Source: Strongylocentrotus droebachiensis
Lineage: Eukaryota > Echinodermata > Echinoidea > Camarodonta > Strongylocentrotidae
Assembly (NCBI GenBank): GCA_035222895.1
Contig: JAVYIG010002521.1
Span: 178,832-242,831, forward strand
Direction of reading: 5' to 3'
DNA length: 64,000 nucleotides
This document shows, piece by piece, positions 33,665-44,852 of this stretch. The position numbers and the translations under genes are program-made. Each line of letters starts with the position of its first letter. Within the stretch, counting starts at the first letter, position 1. The notes beneath the pieces were generated by a model. That model searched no databases. It had not been told where the DNA came from and saw only the letters and a program-made list of their open reading frames with translations.

Positions 33665-34150
33665 GTATAATATACAAATAGTGACTGGCCATGAGTGCAA
33701 TGGTACAAGATTTTGCACGAGGTGAAAGATAAGAGACGCTATATTCAACGAGGCGAAGCCGAGTTGAATGGAGCGTCTCATCTTTCACCGAATGCAAAAT
33801 ATTGTTCCATTGCACGAATAAAGACCATTCACTATTTGTTTCATACAACACCTCGGACGTTTACGGGCTTAAAACAGTTTTATATTAAGCAGGCAGCAAA
33901 CCACGCGCGTATAAACCTATATGTTTAATGTGACACGGAGTGCAATTTCGTTTGATCCTTTCGCACCATTGCACTCTGACGTCACTTATCTCACCATATA
34001 TTTTGTACATCGTTAGTGACGTCAGAGTGCAATGGTGCGAAAGGATCAAACGGAATTGCACGGCTGGAGAATGATGCCGTTCAATGGTACTTTTAGCGCA
34101 TGTCATGTGATCAAGAATTGACAAATGAGGTTGCAAGAATCTTAGTAGGT
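33665..34150. mobile_element. Two-hairpin element, copy 3
   Basis: Left hairpin 33665-33840, right hairpin 33945-34065, tail to about 34150. Closest in structure to copy 1; shares the GACGTCAGAGTGCAATGG arm. Confidence 0.75.
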
Positions 34151-34641
34151 TTGTATGAAGTAAATTATTTGATTGTGTTTCTTGTAATTTATAGATTTAA
34201 TTCTTATAAACGCCTGATCTGCAAGACTACGTAAAACTAGTTTGATTTAATTTTTAATCTGTTTCTATTTTGATTATTTGAATTTAAACGACTTAAATTT
34301 CTATTCCTTAAATTCTATTATAAACGACTGATGTGGAAGACTAGTCAACGCACCCTTTCGGCCAAACCGGGGGGGGGGCTTTGGACGAATGGTCGCGTTC
34401 GACACGACGCGACACTCCCAACGCACTCTTTCGGCCAAACCGGGGGGGTGGACGAATGGTCGCGTTCAAGTCTACGCGACGCGACGCGACGCTACCCTAC
34501 CCATCCTTTCGGCATAAGCCTTATGAATGATAACAATTTGGAGAAATGATCTGATCGATTCCTTAATTATCCCAACTATATTATTACAATTTAATTACAT
34601 TTTAGGTGAATGTAAATCGTCACAATGCAATGAATTGGATC

Positions 34642-34734
34642 TACAGAGTGAGTCAGAACAAATGTCCCACTTTTTAAAAGTTGTATTGTTTGAAGTGGGA
34701 CATTTTTTTCGGACTCACTCTGTATATACCATTC
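34642..34734. mobile_element. Tc1/mariner-type hairpin MITE
   Basis: 93-bp hairpin with ends TACAGAGTGAGTC and GGACTCACTCTGTA and inner stem ATGTCCCAC/GTGGGACAT. TA at both ends fits a mariner-type target. Confidence 0.8.
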
Positions 34735-35074
34735 CTGACATTTAAGTGTTGAACGATTTTTAAAAGCCTGTCTGCCTGCCTGTCTTATTTCCCTGGAAAA
34801 ACGGTTGGGAAAATGTAAAAATGGCTTGGAGAATTTATGGTTAGAGGGTGTCGCACAGTGACGCCTACAAAGAAAACCATAAATATCTTTGTGGTTGGAG
34901 AACGTTTTCAGGATTTGTTGCATGTTAGAGGGTTAGTACATTAAAAGGAATATAAAAGTTTTTTTCATCAACCTTCAACAATGTTACCGAGTCACTTTAA
35001 GGATTATCAGGGAATAAGGGAAATTATTTATCACACAGGTCCAATGTATTTGTGACGGTTGGTAGTCATCAATC

Positions 35075-35300
35075 TGGGGGTAATCTGTAGAAGGTTTAGT
35101 TGGCCAGAGGGTAATTGTATGGATGATAACTGTCCGAGAACAATCATGCTAGGTGGTTATTATCGTCAGGGGGTAATTGTCCTAGGGAGTGATTGTCCTC
35201 GGGGGTTCTTGCCCTAAGAGGGTAATTGTCCTAGAGGTTAATTGTCCCAGGGGGTAATTTTCCGGGGATAATTGTCCGGGGGGGTAAATTTCCAGGGGGA
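35075..35300 (+). repeat. Minisatellite, TAATTGTCCTAGGGGG type
   Basis: About 10 degenerate units, inverted relative to the array at 29205-29415. Confidence 0.75.
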
Positions 35301-35429
35301 ATGGTCGTTTTACCGTTTTTATAGTGTATCATTATTTTTTAATTATTTTTTCTCATTCATATTCTTTTTGAATAAACTAGGAAATGATCCTGTGAAATTG
35401 TTGTTTAATTGTTTGACTTTAATCCTTAC

Positions 35430-35560
35430 AATCAGCATTAAAAGCCAACCCACGGGGCCATATGATGCCAGAGTCGACAATGACGTATCTGTCTCCGCCA
35501 TCAAGATTGGCCCTTTCGATTCGACTTTGGGTAGTATTTATGTCTGTCCAAAACATCACT
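35430..35560 (-). CDS. Receptor gene B, propeller exon (YWTD blade 3)
   Basis: 131-bp exon, phase 2 in and phase 1 out, with acceptor ACCCTCATACAG and donor GTAAGG. It encodes VMFWTDINTTQSRIERANLD, then RYVIVDSGIIWPRGLAFNAD. This is a full LDL-receptor class B repeat: FWTD on the strand, I-x-R-A-N-L-D-G, and W-P-R-G-L-A at the start of the next blade. The frame joins exactly to the flanking propeller exons. A CTA microsatellite begins about 80 bp beyond the acceptor. Confidence 0.92.
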
Positions 35561-35584
35561 CTGTATGAGGGTGGAAAATAATAA

Positions 35585-35684
35585 TGATAATGATAATAAT
35601 ACCATTATACTCCTTCTACAACAACTACAACAAGTACTAATACTACTACTACTACTACTACTGCTACTACTACTACTACTACTA

Positions 35685-35721
<37 letters not shown>

Positions 35722-35776
35722 GATTCTACTACTTCTACTACTACTACTACTACTACTCCAGTACTACTACTACTAC

Positions 35777-35812
<36 letters not shown>

Positions 35813-36050
35813 TCTAGTACTACTACTACTACTACTACTAATAATAATAATAATACTAATGCTACAACTACTTCTACTCGTTTTCAAAGGGAAGCCTTGG
35901 CAGCTCCAATTCTGTTCTTCCTGAGGACCCTGCAATTGACAGCAATTGCGCAGGTAGCCATTTACACGCGAGAGTAGCAAATGTAGAATAATGATTTGCC
36001 AGAGGTCGATAGTACAGGGTCCGAATTCGAACCCTCAACTATTGGATTGA
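35585..36050 (-). mobile_element. tRNA-derived SINE with expanded 3' tail
   Basis: On the minus strand: a box-B-like GGTTCGAATTC (plus 36023-36033), then GTAAATGGCTACCTG, a conserved AAGGCTTCCCTTTGAAAACG block, then (TAG)n and (TAT)n tail forming the CTA/ATA microsatellite at 35590-35875. A second copy is at 37140-37690. The body resembles the SINE at 56023-56255. Confidence 0.7.
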
Positions 36051-36057
36051 CATTTAA

Positions 36058-36992
36058 AGTAGATATTCATTAATTTTAAAAACTAATTTTAGTTTCATTA
36101 TTGCAAATTTGAAACTTTGATTCGACAAGGTTATCAAAATTCAATGCTTGGAAACATTCGAAGTAATGAGTATTGTAAATTACAAAACGCTCTAATACAG
36201 CCCCAGCATAGCACCTGAAGAGCTCTCCGAACGCTGTTGAGATATGTGAGATCACAGTATGGACATGATTTGCAAAAGCAGACGATGTCCCATGACATCT
36301 CACACATTTTCAGTGCCTGTGTTTTCATCTTCTCTTGAGTTCTTTCTCTTACTTCACTACCGTCAGGCTAAATGTATAATCTATTGCCTCACTCTAAACC
36401 CCGCCCATTGGTTTATTTTGATGACAAATGCAGCGATCCAAAATTAAAGGAATCTGTCGCTTGTAAACAAAATAAGACGTCATTGTATATTCAGCTGCAC
36501 ACACCGCGTTATGTTCGGCGTTTCAAGAGGGAACAAATGCCGTCCTTAATATGATCATTCCGGAGTTTTTCAATTTGAAAGTCTGGTTTCTTTAATTGCT
36601 AATTAACCCCTATCCTGTGTTTGTACAAGCAAAAGATTTTAGTTATCAGAATCGGGTCATATCCCTTTTTGAATGGTTTGACATGCCATTACATTTATAT
36701 TCACTAAACTCATTATAATTTGACAAATAATAGCTTTGCAATTATGTTCATTGTTTAAAGGATGTCGTCTGCTTGGGCAGTATTGGTCCATATAGCGACG
36801 TCATTAAAACATCGTTATTTTTCCGGCGAATCTCTCGTATGTCCCAGCTGCTATAAGGGTGGTTGTATTTATATGTTTATAAATCACCCGATATGTAGTT
36901 GACCTAAAACTTGTACGATGGCCATCTGCTAGCTTACCAGTTTCTAGTGATACATTAGTTGACATATTTGTGATTTTCTTTGAATTTCACCT
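36058..36992. mobile_element. TTAA-type MITE, family 1, copy 2
   Basis: 935 bp; ends AGTAGATATTC and inverted AGGTGAAATTC; TTAA at 36054-36057 and 36993-36996. The sequence on either side is continuous in the neighbouring duplicate, where the site is empty (TTAA at 37692-37695). Confidence 0.9.
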
Positions 36993-36996
36993 TTAA

Positions 36997-37167
36997 GTAA
37001 GATGAACTACTAAATCACAACACCTGATACTCGTTACATCTCCGTGTAAATTCGTAGAAAGAGATGATTGAATAAAGATTGATGATTGAGTAAAGAAAGT
37101 AGAAAGAGTTACACAAAATGGGAATGAAGGAACAAGTACTTCTGCTACTACTACTACTATACAACTA

Positions 37168-37199
<32 letters not shown>

Positions 37200-37800
37200 T
37201 ACTACTACTACTACTCTACTACTACTACTACTACTACTAATAATAATAATAATAATAATACTAATACTAATGCTACTACTACTTCTGCTACTCGTTTTCA
37301 AAGGGAAGCCTCGGCAGCTCCAATTCTACTACTACTACTACTACTACTACTACTCTACTACTACTACTACAACTACTACTACTAATAATAATGCTACTAC
37401 TACTACTACTCTTTTTCAAAGGGAAGCCTCGGCAGCTCCAATTCTACTACTCTATTACTACTACTACAACTACTACTACTAATAATAATGCTACTACTAC
37501 TACTACTCTTTTTCAAAGGGAAGCCTCAGCAGCTCCAATTCTGTTCTACATGAGGGCCCTGAAATTGACAGCAATTGTCAGCAATTGTCAGGTACCCATT
37601 AACACGCGAGAGGAGCAAATGTGGAATAGTGACTTGCCAGAGGTCGATAGTAGAGGGTCCGAATTCGAACCCTCAACTATTGGAATGAGATTTAAGTGAG
37701 ATGAACTATTAAATCACAACACCTGATTATCGTTACATCTCCGTGGAAATACGAAGAAGGAGATGATTGAGTAAAGATTGATGATTGAGTAAAGAAAATT
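36997..37800. repeat. Flank of a local duplication (empty-site unit)
   Basis: 36997-37105 matches 37696-37800 (GAACTACTAAATCACAACAC and onward). Together with the duplicated SINE this shows that 35.6-37.1 kb and 37.1-37.8 kb are two copies of one segment. Confidence 0.8.
37140..37690 (-). mobile_element. Second SINE copy with compound tail repeat
   Basis: Box-B-like GGTTCGAATTC at 37661-37671. The 3' tail shows three copies of the AAGGGAAGCCTCGGCAGCTC block (about 37298, 37416, 37515), each followed by CTA/AAT runs, so SINE end plus microsatellite has been amplified as a unit of about 100-118 bp. Confidence 0.7.
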
Positions 37801-38220
37801 TAATGAATAGCACAAAGTGGGAATGAATGAACAATTGAAACCATCTTGGGCAAATCAACCCGGACATGTACTACGTGTTATCATTGCAGGCATATAGGAA
37901 GCGTCCGAAAACCCCAATGACACAATCATTGAAATTTTCTTGGAATATGCACAATGTTGATGGGGTCTAAAAAACACTTGAAAGAAAATAGAGCTCAGCA
38001 TAGCCTAGTATTAGGTGGTGATCACTTTATCACTTATTTTTTGAGCCACATTGAAGTTACTTTAGATATCAGCCAAGTCGGCTTTCCGAATTCGTTCATT
38101 TACAATTCTTGTAAATATCATCCTGTTTGAAGCCAAAAGAGCGTCTAATGATAAATTATCACAAAATTAACGCACTTCTATCTCCGAAACAGCTGATCTG
38201 AACATCGCACCGGGAAAATT
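37801..38220. other. Intron, no recognised feature
   Basis: AT-rich unique-looking sequence between the duplicated SINE segment and the GA minisatellite. Confidence 0.5.
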
Positions 38221-38224
38221 GATT

Positions 38225-38394
38225 GATGCGGAGGAGCGGGAGAGAGAAAATGGGTTAAAGATTGACAGACGGGGATAAAGAAAGGGAAACAAAGGGATAG
38301 CGAGAGAGAAAGAGATTGGAGCTGAGAAAGGGAGACAAAGTGGTAAAGAAAGAGAAAGAGACATTGGGAGATAGAAAGGGTAATAAATTGATAA

Positions 38395-38432
<38 letters not shown>

Positions 38433-38810
38433 AGGGAAACAAAGGGAGAAAGAGACAGAAAGAGAGATTGGGACAGAGAAAGGGAAACAAAGTGATACAG
38501 ATAGAGAAAGAGACATTGGGAGAGAGAAAGAGTTACAAAGTGATAAGGAAAGAGAGAGAGAGATTGGGAGAGAGAAAGGGAAACAAAGGGATAAAGTGAA
38601 AGAGAGAGAGAGAGAGAGAGATTGGGAAAGAGAAAGGGAACCAAGGAGGTAAAGAGAAAATTTGGGATAAAGACAGGGAAACAAAGGGATAAAAAGAGAG
38701 AGAGATGGGGAGAGACAAAGGGATCAAAAGGAATTTTTAAAAAATAAAAAAAAGAGAAAGAGAGAGAGAGGGAGAGAGAGAGGTGGAGATATCGGAAAAG
38801 AAAAAGATGT
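38225..38810. repeat. GA-rich minisatellite
   Basis: Degenerate units of about 38-45 bp built from GAGAGAGATTGGGA and GAAAGGGAAACAAAGGGATA. Strongly purine-biased. Long serine/leucine/proline ORFs on the minus strand (38167-38727) are artefacts of this composition. Confidence 0.88.
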
Positions 38811-38817
38811 AGGGATT

Positions 38818-38865
38818 TGTGTGTGTGTGTGTGCGTGTGTGTGTGTGTGTGTGTTTGTGTGTTGC

Positions 38866-38900
<35 letters not shown>

Positions 38901-38930
38901 AGAGAGTTTATGTGTTTGTGTGTGAGAGGG
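38818..38930. repeat. TG and GA microsatellites
   Basis: (TG)n at about 38818-38862 and (GA)n at about 38872-38898, 20-130 bp downstream (in transcript sense) of the gene B propeller exon at 38952. Confidence 0.9.
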
Positions 38931-38951
38931 TTACAAAATAAATATATTTAC

Positions 38952-39114
38952 CCATCTCCTTTGTGTATAATGATTGCTACTGGATAATCTATGTTGGTAT
39001 TGATGAGAATTTGCTGAGAGGATCCGTCAAGATTAGCCGACATGATTCGAATCCGGTTTGTATCTGTCCAAAAGACTTTCCCACGACTCGTATCCAACGC
39101 AATGGAGAATGGGA
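38952..39114 (-). CDS. Receptor gene B, propeller exon (YWTD blade 2)
   Basis: 163-bp exon, phase 1 in and phase 2 out, with acceptor CTTTCTTTCACAG and donor GTAAAT. It encodes PFSIALDTSRGKVFWTD, then SANLDGSSQQILINTNIDYP and VAIIIHKGDG: a canonical class B repeat with FWTD and ANLDG. The frame continues exactly from 44853-45098 and into 35430-35560. Confidence 0.93.
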
Positions 39115-42100
39115 CTGTGAAAGAAAGCAATGACATGGTGGCCTTCAGGGATGACAATGAGTAGAAGAAGGAGAAGAAACAAGAACAAAGATGAAGAAGA
39201 GGGAGGTGGCTATGAAGCTGAGGAGAGTAAGGATCAAGTCGAAGAGATACAAAGTACCAAGAAGCAGGGGCGTCACTATACCTTTTTCAGAGGGGGGGGG
39301 GGGCGTTGAGAACACAGATTACCGACAAAAATTGCCACCAATTACCGACAAAATTAATGTCCCGATGTCTACAAATTTAACCATATGAGTCCGGGTCAGA
39401 AGGCTAAATTATTTTTACTATGAACTATCTATAGTACGTATTTGCGTATGCGCATATCGACGACATAAATATACGATTTAAATGTTGTCAACTTAGTCAA
39501 TATCGTAGCTATATATTTAAATACAGGCGCATAGCTATAGGATCTTATTAAGGGGGGGTAGTAGACAGGCGAATCACCTAAAGAGGGCGCTCCCTAGACG
39601 GTGGGTGAAAGAGCTTTGACGTTTCCTTAAATTATAGAGAAAGAAGACGATTCGTTATACCGTTCTCATCTCTTAGTCCTTGTCTAAATTCAGTTCCCCC
39701 TAAGCTTTGTCGTTTCCTTAAATTATTAGAGAAAGAAGACGATTCGTTACAGTGTTCTCGACTCTCAATCCTTGTCTGAATTCAGTCCCCCCCCCCCCCC
39801 CGCCTCCCTCGCGCAGCAGGGAAGCTTTAACGTTTCCTATACTTTATATAAGAAAAAGAAGACAATTCGTTGTACTGTTCTCGTCTCTTAATCCTTGACT
39901 GAATTAAGTTTTACCTTTGACGTTTCCTAAATATTAGAGAAAGAAGACGATTCGTTGTACCGTTCTCGTCTCTTAGTCCTTGTCTAAATTCAGTTCCCCC
40001 CTAAGCTTTGACGTTTCCTTAAATTATTAGAGAAAGAAGACGATTCGTTGTTCCGTTCTCGTCCCGTAATCCTTGACTGAATTCAATTTCCCCTTTGACG
40101 TTTCCTAAGTATTAGAGATAGAAAACGATTCGTTGAACCGTTCACTAATTTTATCCTTGTCTGAATTCAGTTTCCCCCTCCCGTGCGAAGCGCGGAAGCT
40201 CTGACGTTTCATTAAATTGTTAGAGAAAGTAGACGATTCGTTGTACAGTTCTAGTCTTTTAATCCTTCTGTGAGTTCGGCCCCCCCCCCCAATCCCTCGT
40301 GAACCGCGGAAGCTTTTTCGTTTCCTTTAATTATTAGAGAAAAAAGACAATTCGTTGTACTGTTCTCGACTCTTTGTCTGAATTCAATTTTTCTCCCCAC
40401 GTGCGAAGCGCGTAAGCTTCGACATTTCCTTTAATATTGAGAGAAAGAAGACGATTGTTTTACCGTTCTCTACTTTTAATCCTTGTCTGAATTCAATTTC
40501 TTCCCTCGAGTGAAGTGCGGAAGCTCTGACGTTTCCTTTAATTATGAGAAAAAGAAGACGATTCGTTGTACCGTTCTCGTCTCTTAGTCCTTGTCTAAAT
40601 TCAGTTCCTCCCCCCCCCCCCCAAAGCTTTGACGTTTCCTTAAATTAAAGAAAGAAGACGATTCGTTGAACCGTTCTCTAATTTTTATCCTTGTCTAAAT
40701 TCAGTTTCCCCCTCCCGCGTGAAGCGCGGATGCTTTGACGGTTCCTTTACATACTAGAGAAAGAAGACGATTCTTTGTTCCGTTCTCGTCCCGTACTCCT
40801 TGACTAAATTTAATTTCTCCTTTGTCCTTTGACGTTTCCTAAGTATAAGAGAAAGAAGACGATTCGTTGAACCGTTCACTAATTTTATCCTTGTCTGAAT
40901 TCAGTTTCCCCCTCCCGTGCGAAGCGCGGAAGCTGTGACGTTTCATTAAACTGTTAGAGAAAGAAGACGATTCGTTGTACAGTTCTAGTCTTTTAATCCT
41001 TGTGTGAATTCGGTCGCCCCCCCCCCCCCTCCCAATCCATCGCGAACCGCGGAAGCTTTTTCGTTTCCTTTAATTATTAGAGAAAAAAGACAATTCGTTG
41101 TACTGTTCTCGACTCTTTGTCTGAATTCAATTTTTCTCCCCACGTGCGAAGCGCGTAAGCTTTGGCGTTTCCTCTGATATTGAGAGAAAGAACACGATTG
41201 TTGTACCGTTCTCTACTTTTAATCCTTGTCTGAATTCAATTTCTCCCCTCGAGTGAAGTGCGGAAGTTTTGACGTTTCCTTTAATTATGAGAGAAAGAAG
41301 ACGATTCGTTGTACCGTTCTCGTCTCTTAGTCCTTGTCTAAATTCAGTTTCCCCCCCCCCCCAACAAAAAAGCTTTGACGTTTCCTTAAATTAAAGTAAG
41401 AAGACGATTCGTTGAACCGTGCTCTAATTTTTATCCTTGTCTAAATTCAGTTTCCCCCATCCGCGTGAAGCGCGGATGCTTTGACGGTTCCTTTACATAC
41501 TAGAGAAAGAAGACGATTCGTTGTTCCGTTCTCGTCCCGTATTCCTTGACTAAATTTAATTTCTCCTTTGTCCTTTGACGTTTCCTAAGTATAAGAGAAA
41601 GAAGACGATTCGTTGAACCGTTCACTAATTTTATCCTTGTCTGAATTCAGTTTCCCCCTCCCATGCGAAGCGCGGAAGCTGTGACGTTTCATTAAACTGT
41701 TAGAGAAAGAAGACGATTCGTTGTACAGTTCTAGTCTTTTAATCCTTGTGTGAATTCGGTCCCCCCCCCCCCAATCCATCGCGAACCGCGGAAGCTTTTT
41801 CGTTTCCTTCAATTATTAGAGAAAAAAGACAATTCGTTGTACTGTTCTCGACTCTTTGTCTGAATTCAATTTTTCTCCCCACTGCGAAGTGCGGAAGCTT
41901 TGACGTTTCCTTTAATCATGAGAGAAAGAAGACGATTCGTTGTACCGTTCTCGTCTCTTAGTCCTTGTCTAAATTCAGTTCCCCCCCCCCCCCAAAGCTT
42001 TGACGTTTCCTTAAATTAAAGAAAGAAGACGATTCGTTATAGTGTTCACGACTCTTAATCCATGTCTGAATTCATTCCCCTCCCCCCCCCCCCCCCCTCC

Positions 42101-42239
42101 CTAGCGAAGCGCGGAAGATTTGACGCTTCCTTAAATAATATTAGAGAAAGTGGACGATTCGTTGTACCGTTTTAGTCTTTTAATCCTTGTCTGAATTCAG
42201 CCCCCCCCCCCCTCCCTCGCGAAGCGCCGAAGCTTTGAC

Positions 42240-42351
42240 CAGTGGCGTACGCAGGATTTTTTCAAGGGGGGGGGGGGGGTTAACATTTTAAAATCGGCCA
42301 AAAATATCGCCAAGCCCCCCCCCCCCCCCCCCCCCCCTGCGTACGCGCATG
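42240..42351. mobile_element. 112-bp hAT-type MITE in the satellite
   Basis: Ends CAGTGGCGTACGCAGG and (inverted) CATGCGCGTACGCAGG. Flanked by an exact 8-bp duplication of satellite sequence, GCTTTGAC (42232-42239 and 42352-42359). The interior is mostly poly-G and poly-C. 8-bp duplications and CAGTGGCG ends suit hAT-type transposition. Confidence 0.88.
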
Positions 42352-43019
42352 GCTTTGACGTTTCCTTTAATTATGAGAGAAAGAAGACGATTGTTGTACT
42401 GTTTTCGACTTTTAATCCTTATCTGAGTTCAGTTTCCCCTTTGACGTTTCTTAAATATTAGAGAAAGAAGACGATTCGTCGAACCGTTCTCTAATTTGTA
42501 TCCTTGTCTGAACTCAGTTCCCCCGCCCGTGCGAAGCGCGGAAGCTTTGACGTTTCATTAAATTATGAGAAAAAGAAGATGATTCGTTATATCGTTCTAG
42601 TCTTTTTAATCCTTGTCTAAATTCCGTTTTCCCCTAAGCTTTGACTTTTCCTTAAATTATTAGAGAAAGAAGACGATGCGTTATAGTGTTCTCGACTCTT
42701 AATCGTTGTCTGAATTCATCCCCCCCCCCCCTCCCTCCCGCGGAAGATTTGACACTTCCTTAAATAGTATAAGAGAAAGTGGACGATTCGATGTACGGAC
42801 GTTTTCGACTCTTAATCCTTGTTTGAATTCAGTTGTCCCCTCCAGCGCAAAGCGCGGAAGCTTTGACTTTTGTTTTTAAATATTAGAGAAAGAAGACGAT
42901 TCGTTTTACTTAGGGGGCTTTGACATTTCCTTTAATTATGAGAGAAAGAAGACAATTCGTTGTACCGTTCTCGTCTCTTAACCATAAACAGGCCGGGCTG
43001 TTTGAGGTCGTAGTACGGC

Positions 43020-43525
43020 TGGGGGGGTATTATGGCCCCCTTAATGGCCCCCTTAAAATAATAATACGACAAAAAAATTGGAAGAGCCAGCTTATTCTTT
43101 ATGTTATCTCTTGTTTTGATAATTTCTTATGTATTTCATAGTTTTTTTTAACTTATGTATTTTATTGTTTTTGTTGTTTTATTTCATTTCTTACTACAGT
43201 TCAACTCTCTTGACTCCCTAAACAACCACCTAAATTTTAAACAAGACCTAATAACCAATGTTTGATCTATTTTTAGGAAAAATGATATTTCCATAATTTT
43301 GTTTATGTTTTGTACACAAATCACAAAAATTAGCGATTTTCGGGCTGACATGCAAAGACAAAAGGTCACGTGACTCTGTAACTGTAGGTCTGATTTTTGA
43401 AGAAAACAATCTTTTAAAAGATGCGCAAGACTCGAAAGAAAAAAGTCAGCGAGCGGCGGGGCGCCATCCATATGCGTTTCCGAACAATCAGAAAAATCGT
43501 GGAGAGGGGGGGGGGGGCATAATGG
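43020..43525 (-). repeat. Dispersed repeat (poly-G/GGCATTATG family), copy 2
   Basis: Inverted copy of 27222-27690, inserted in the satellite. Ends are poly-G/C with TATTATGGCCCCC on the left and GGGGGGGCATAATG on the right. Confidence 0.8.
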
Positions 43526-43830
43526 ACGTTTTGACGTTTCCTTTAATTATTAGAGAAAGAAGACAATTCGTTTTACCGTTCTAGTCTTTTAATCCTTGTC
43601 TGATTTCAGCCCCCCCCCCCTCCCTTTCTTCGCGAAGCGCGGAAGCTCGCACGTTTCTTATAACTATTAGAGAAAGAAGAAGATTCGTTGTACCGTTCTC
43701 ATCTCTTAATCCTTGACTGAATTCAGTTTCCCCTTTGATGTTTCCTAAATATTAGAGAGAGAAGACGATTCGTTGAACCGTTCTCTAATTGTTATCCTTG
43801 TTTGAATTTAGTATCCCCGAAATTTTTAAA

Positions 43831-44852
43831 AGCTCCGGTTTCTTTTGCTGATATTTTAGGAAGGTGAAACTTTGCCGGCCGACCGACATTATTATTTCAC
43901 CGGCTTCGGCATTGATAAAGTACACAATGATCGAGCAAGAATACGACACAGCCGATCCGAAACAGACACAGCAAAATATCTATGCGTATCTTCCTTGCTT
44001 CCTCGACGAGACGACACCACCCAACAACCCCCTCTTTATTTTACTCTCACCCCCCCCCCCCCACACACTCTCAGGCTCTTACCCTCCTCCTCTCTTTCAT
44101 TCTCTGTTCCTTAGTTTTCCTTTTTCTCTTTCTTCTCTCTAGTTTTCCTTTTCTCCGTTTTTGTAATTTTCTTTCTTTTCTTTCTTTTCCTTTCTCTCCC
44201 TATTATTTTTTTTTCTTTCTTCTCTTCTCTTTCCTTTCTTTTCCTTTCTTTCCTTTCTTTCCTTTCATTCCTTTCTTTTCCTTTTCCTTTATTTCTTTTT
44301 TTTCCCTTTCCCTCTCGTTTTTTCCCTAACCCTTTTTAGCTTTTCTCCTGACGGCAGCGCAATTTTACCGACAATATCCTGACAGCTGGGGTGTCGCATC
44401 CCCGTCCCTCCTCCCTTTAGCGACGACCCTGCCAAGAAGGCGAAGATGAAGAGGGAAAAGAAGACGAAGAAGGTAACAGAATGAAGAGAAAAAAGTTATA
44501 AAAGATCATCAAAATCAAGAACATCAGCAGCATCAAAAATGAGAAACAAAATGAAAACAAGAAGAAGAAAAAGACGAAGTAGCAAAGAAGTAAAACAAAA
44601 TTACAAGGGAACAGTAAAAGAAAAAAAAGGAGAAGTAGAAGTCAACGCGGAAAGAAGAAGAACCAACAAAATAAAATAAACAAAAATAAAACTAAACAAA
44701 AAACATTACAGAGAAACACACAAAACGGCGAATTGTAAGTCATATTATTAAACAACCGCTTTTATTTCTTATAAAGAATTTTTAAATTGAAATGAAATCT
44801 ATCCGAAATCTTCAAAAAGGAAAGAAAAATCTTAGCTCAGGAATATACTCAC
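43831..44852. other. Intron: pyrimidine tract then purine-rich stretch
   Basis: 44045-44340 is almost pure CT on the plus strand (CTTTCCTTT-type repeats); 44430-44700 is GA/AAG-rich. Overlapping ORFs at 43864-44329 are compositional. Confidence 0.75.

Larger units (their letters stand above)
30856..34520. mobile_element. Long-TIR element (Mutator-like by structure)
   Basis: The ends read GGCTTATGCCGAAAGG and its complement. Terminal inverted repeats extend about 330 bp (30856-31185 against about 34190-34520), each with two units of CCGGTTTGGCC(G/A)AAAGGGTGCG plus poly-C/G. A 9-bp duplication TTATGAATG flanks it; 9-bp duplications with long TIRs are characteristic of Mutator-like elements. 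The interior carries no transposase but contains two copies of the two-hairpin element and a nested MITE. Confidence 0.8.
39600..43830 (+). repeat. Satellite array, about 105-115-bp monomer with about 740-bp higher-order period
   Basis: Around 35 monomers, all in one orientation. Each has GAAGCTTTGACGTTTCCTT, a TTAGAGAAAGAAGACGATTC block, GTACCGTTCTCGTCTCTTA, ATCCTTGTCTGAATTCAG, a poly-C tract, and GCGAAGCGCGG. A group of about seven distinct monomers recurs at about 40190, 40925 and 41680, giving a higher-order repeat. The array is interrupted by 42240-42351 and 43020-43525. It lies in the gene B intron between the first two visible propeller exons; four monomers also sit in fold-back element 2. 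Confidence 0.92.

Noticed and set aside
35565..35980. ORFs of poly-Leu/poly-Thr/poly-Val type on both strands
   Set aside because: Translation of a CTA microsatellite that is the tail of a SINE.
38167..38727. Long minus-strand ORFs (up to 168 codons) rich in Ser/Leu/Pro
   Set aside because: Three overlapping frames are open at once because the DNA is a GA minisatellite; no domain, no splice context.
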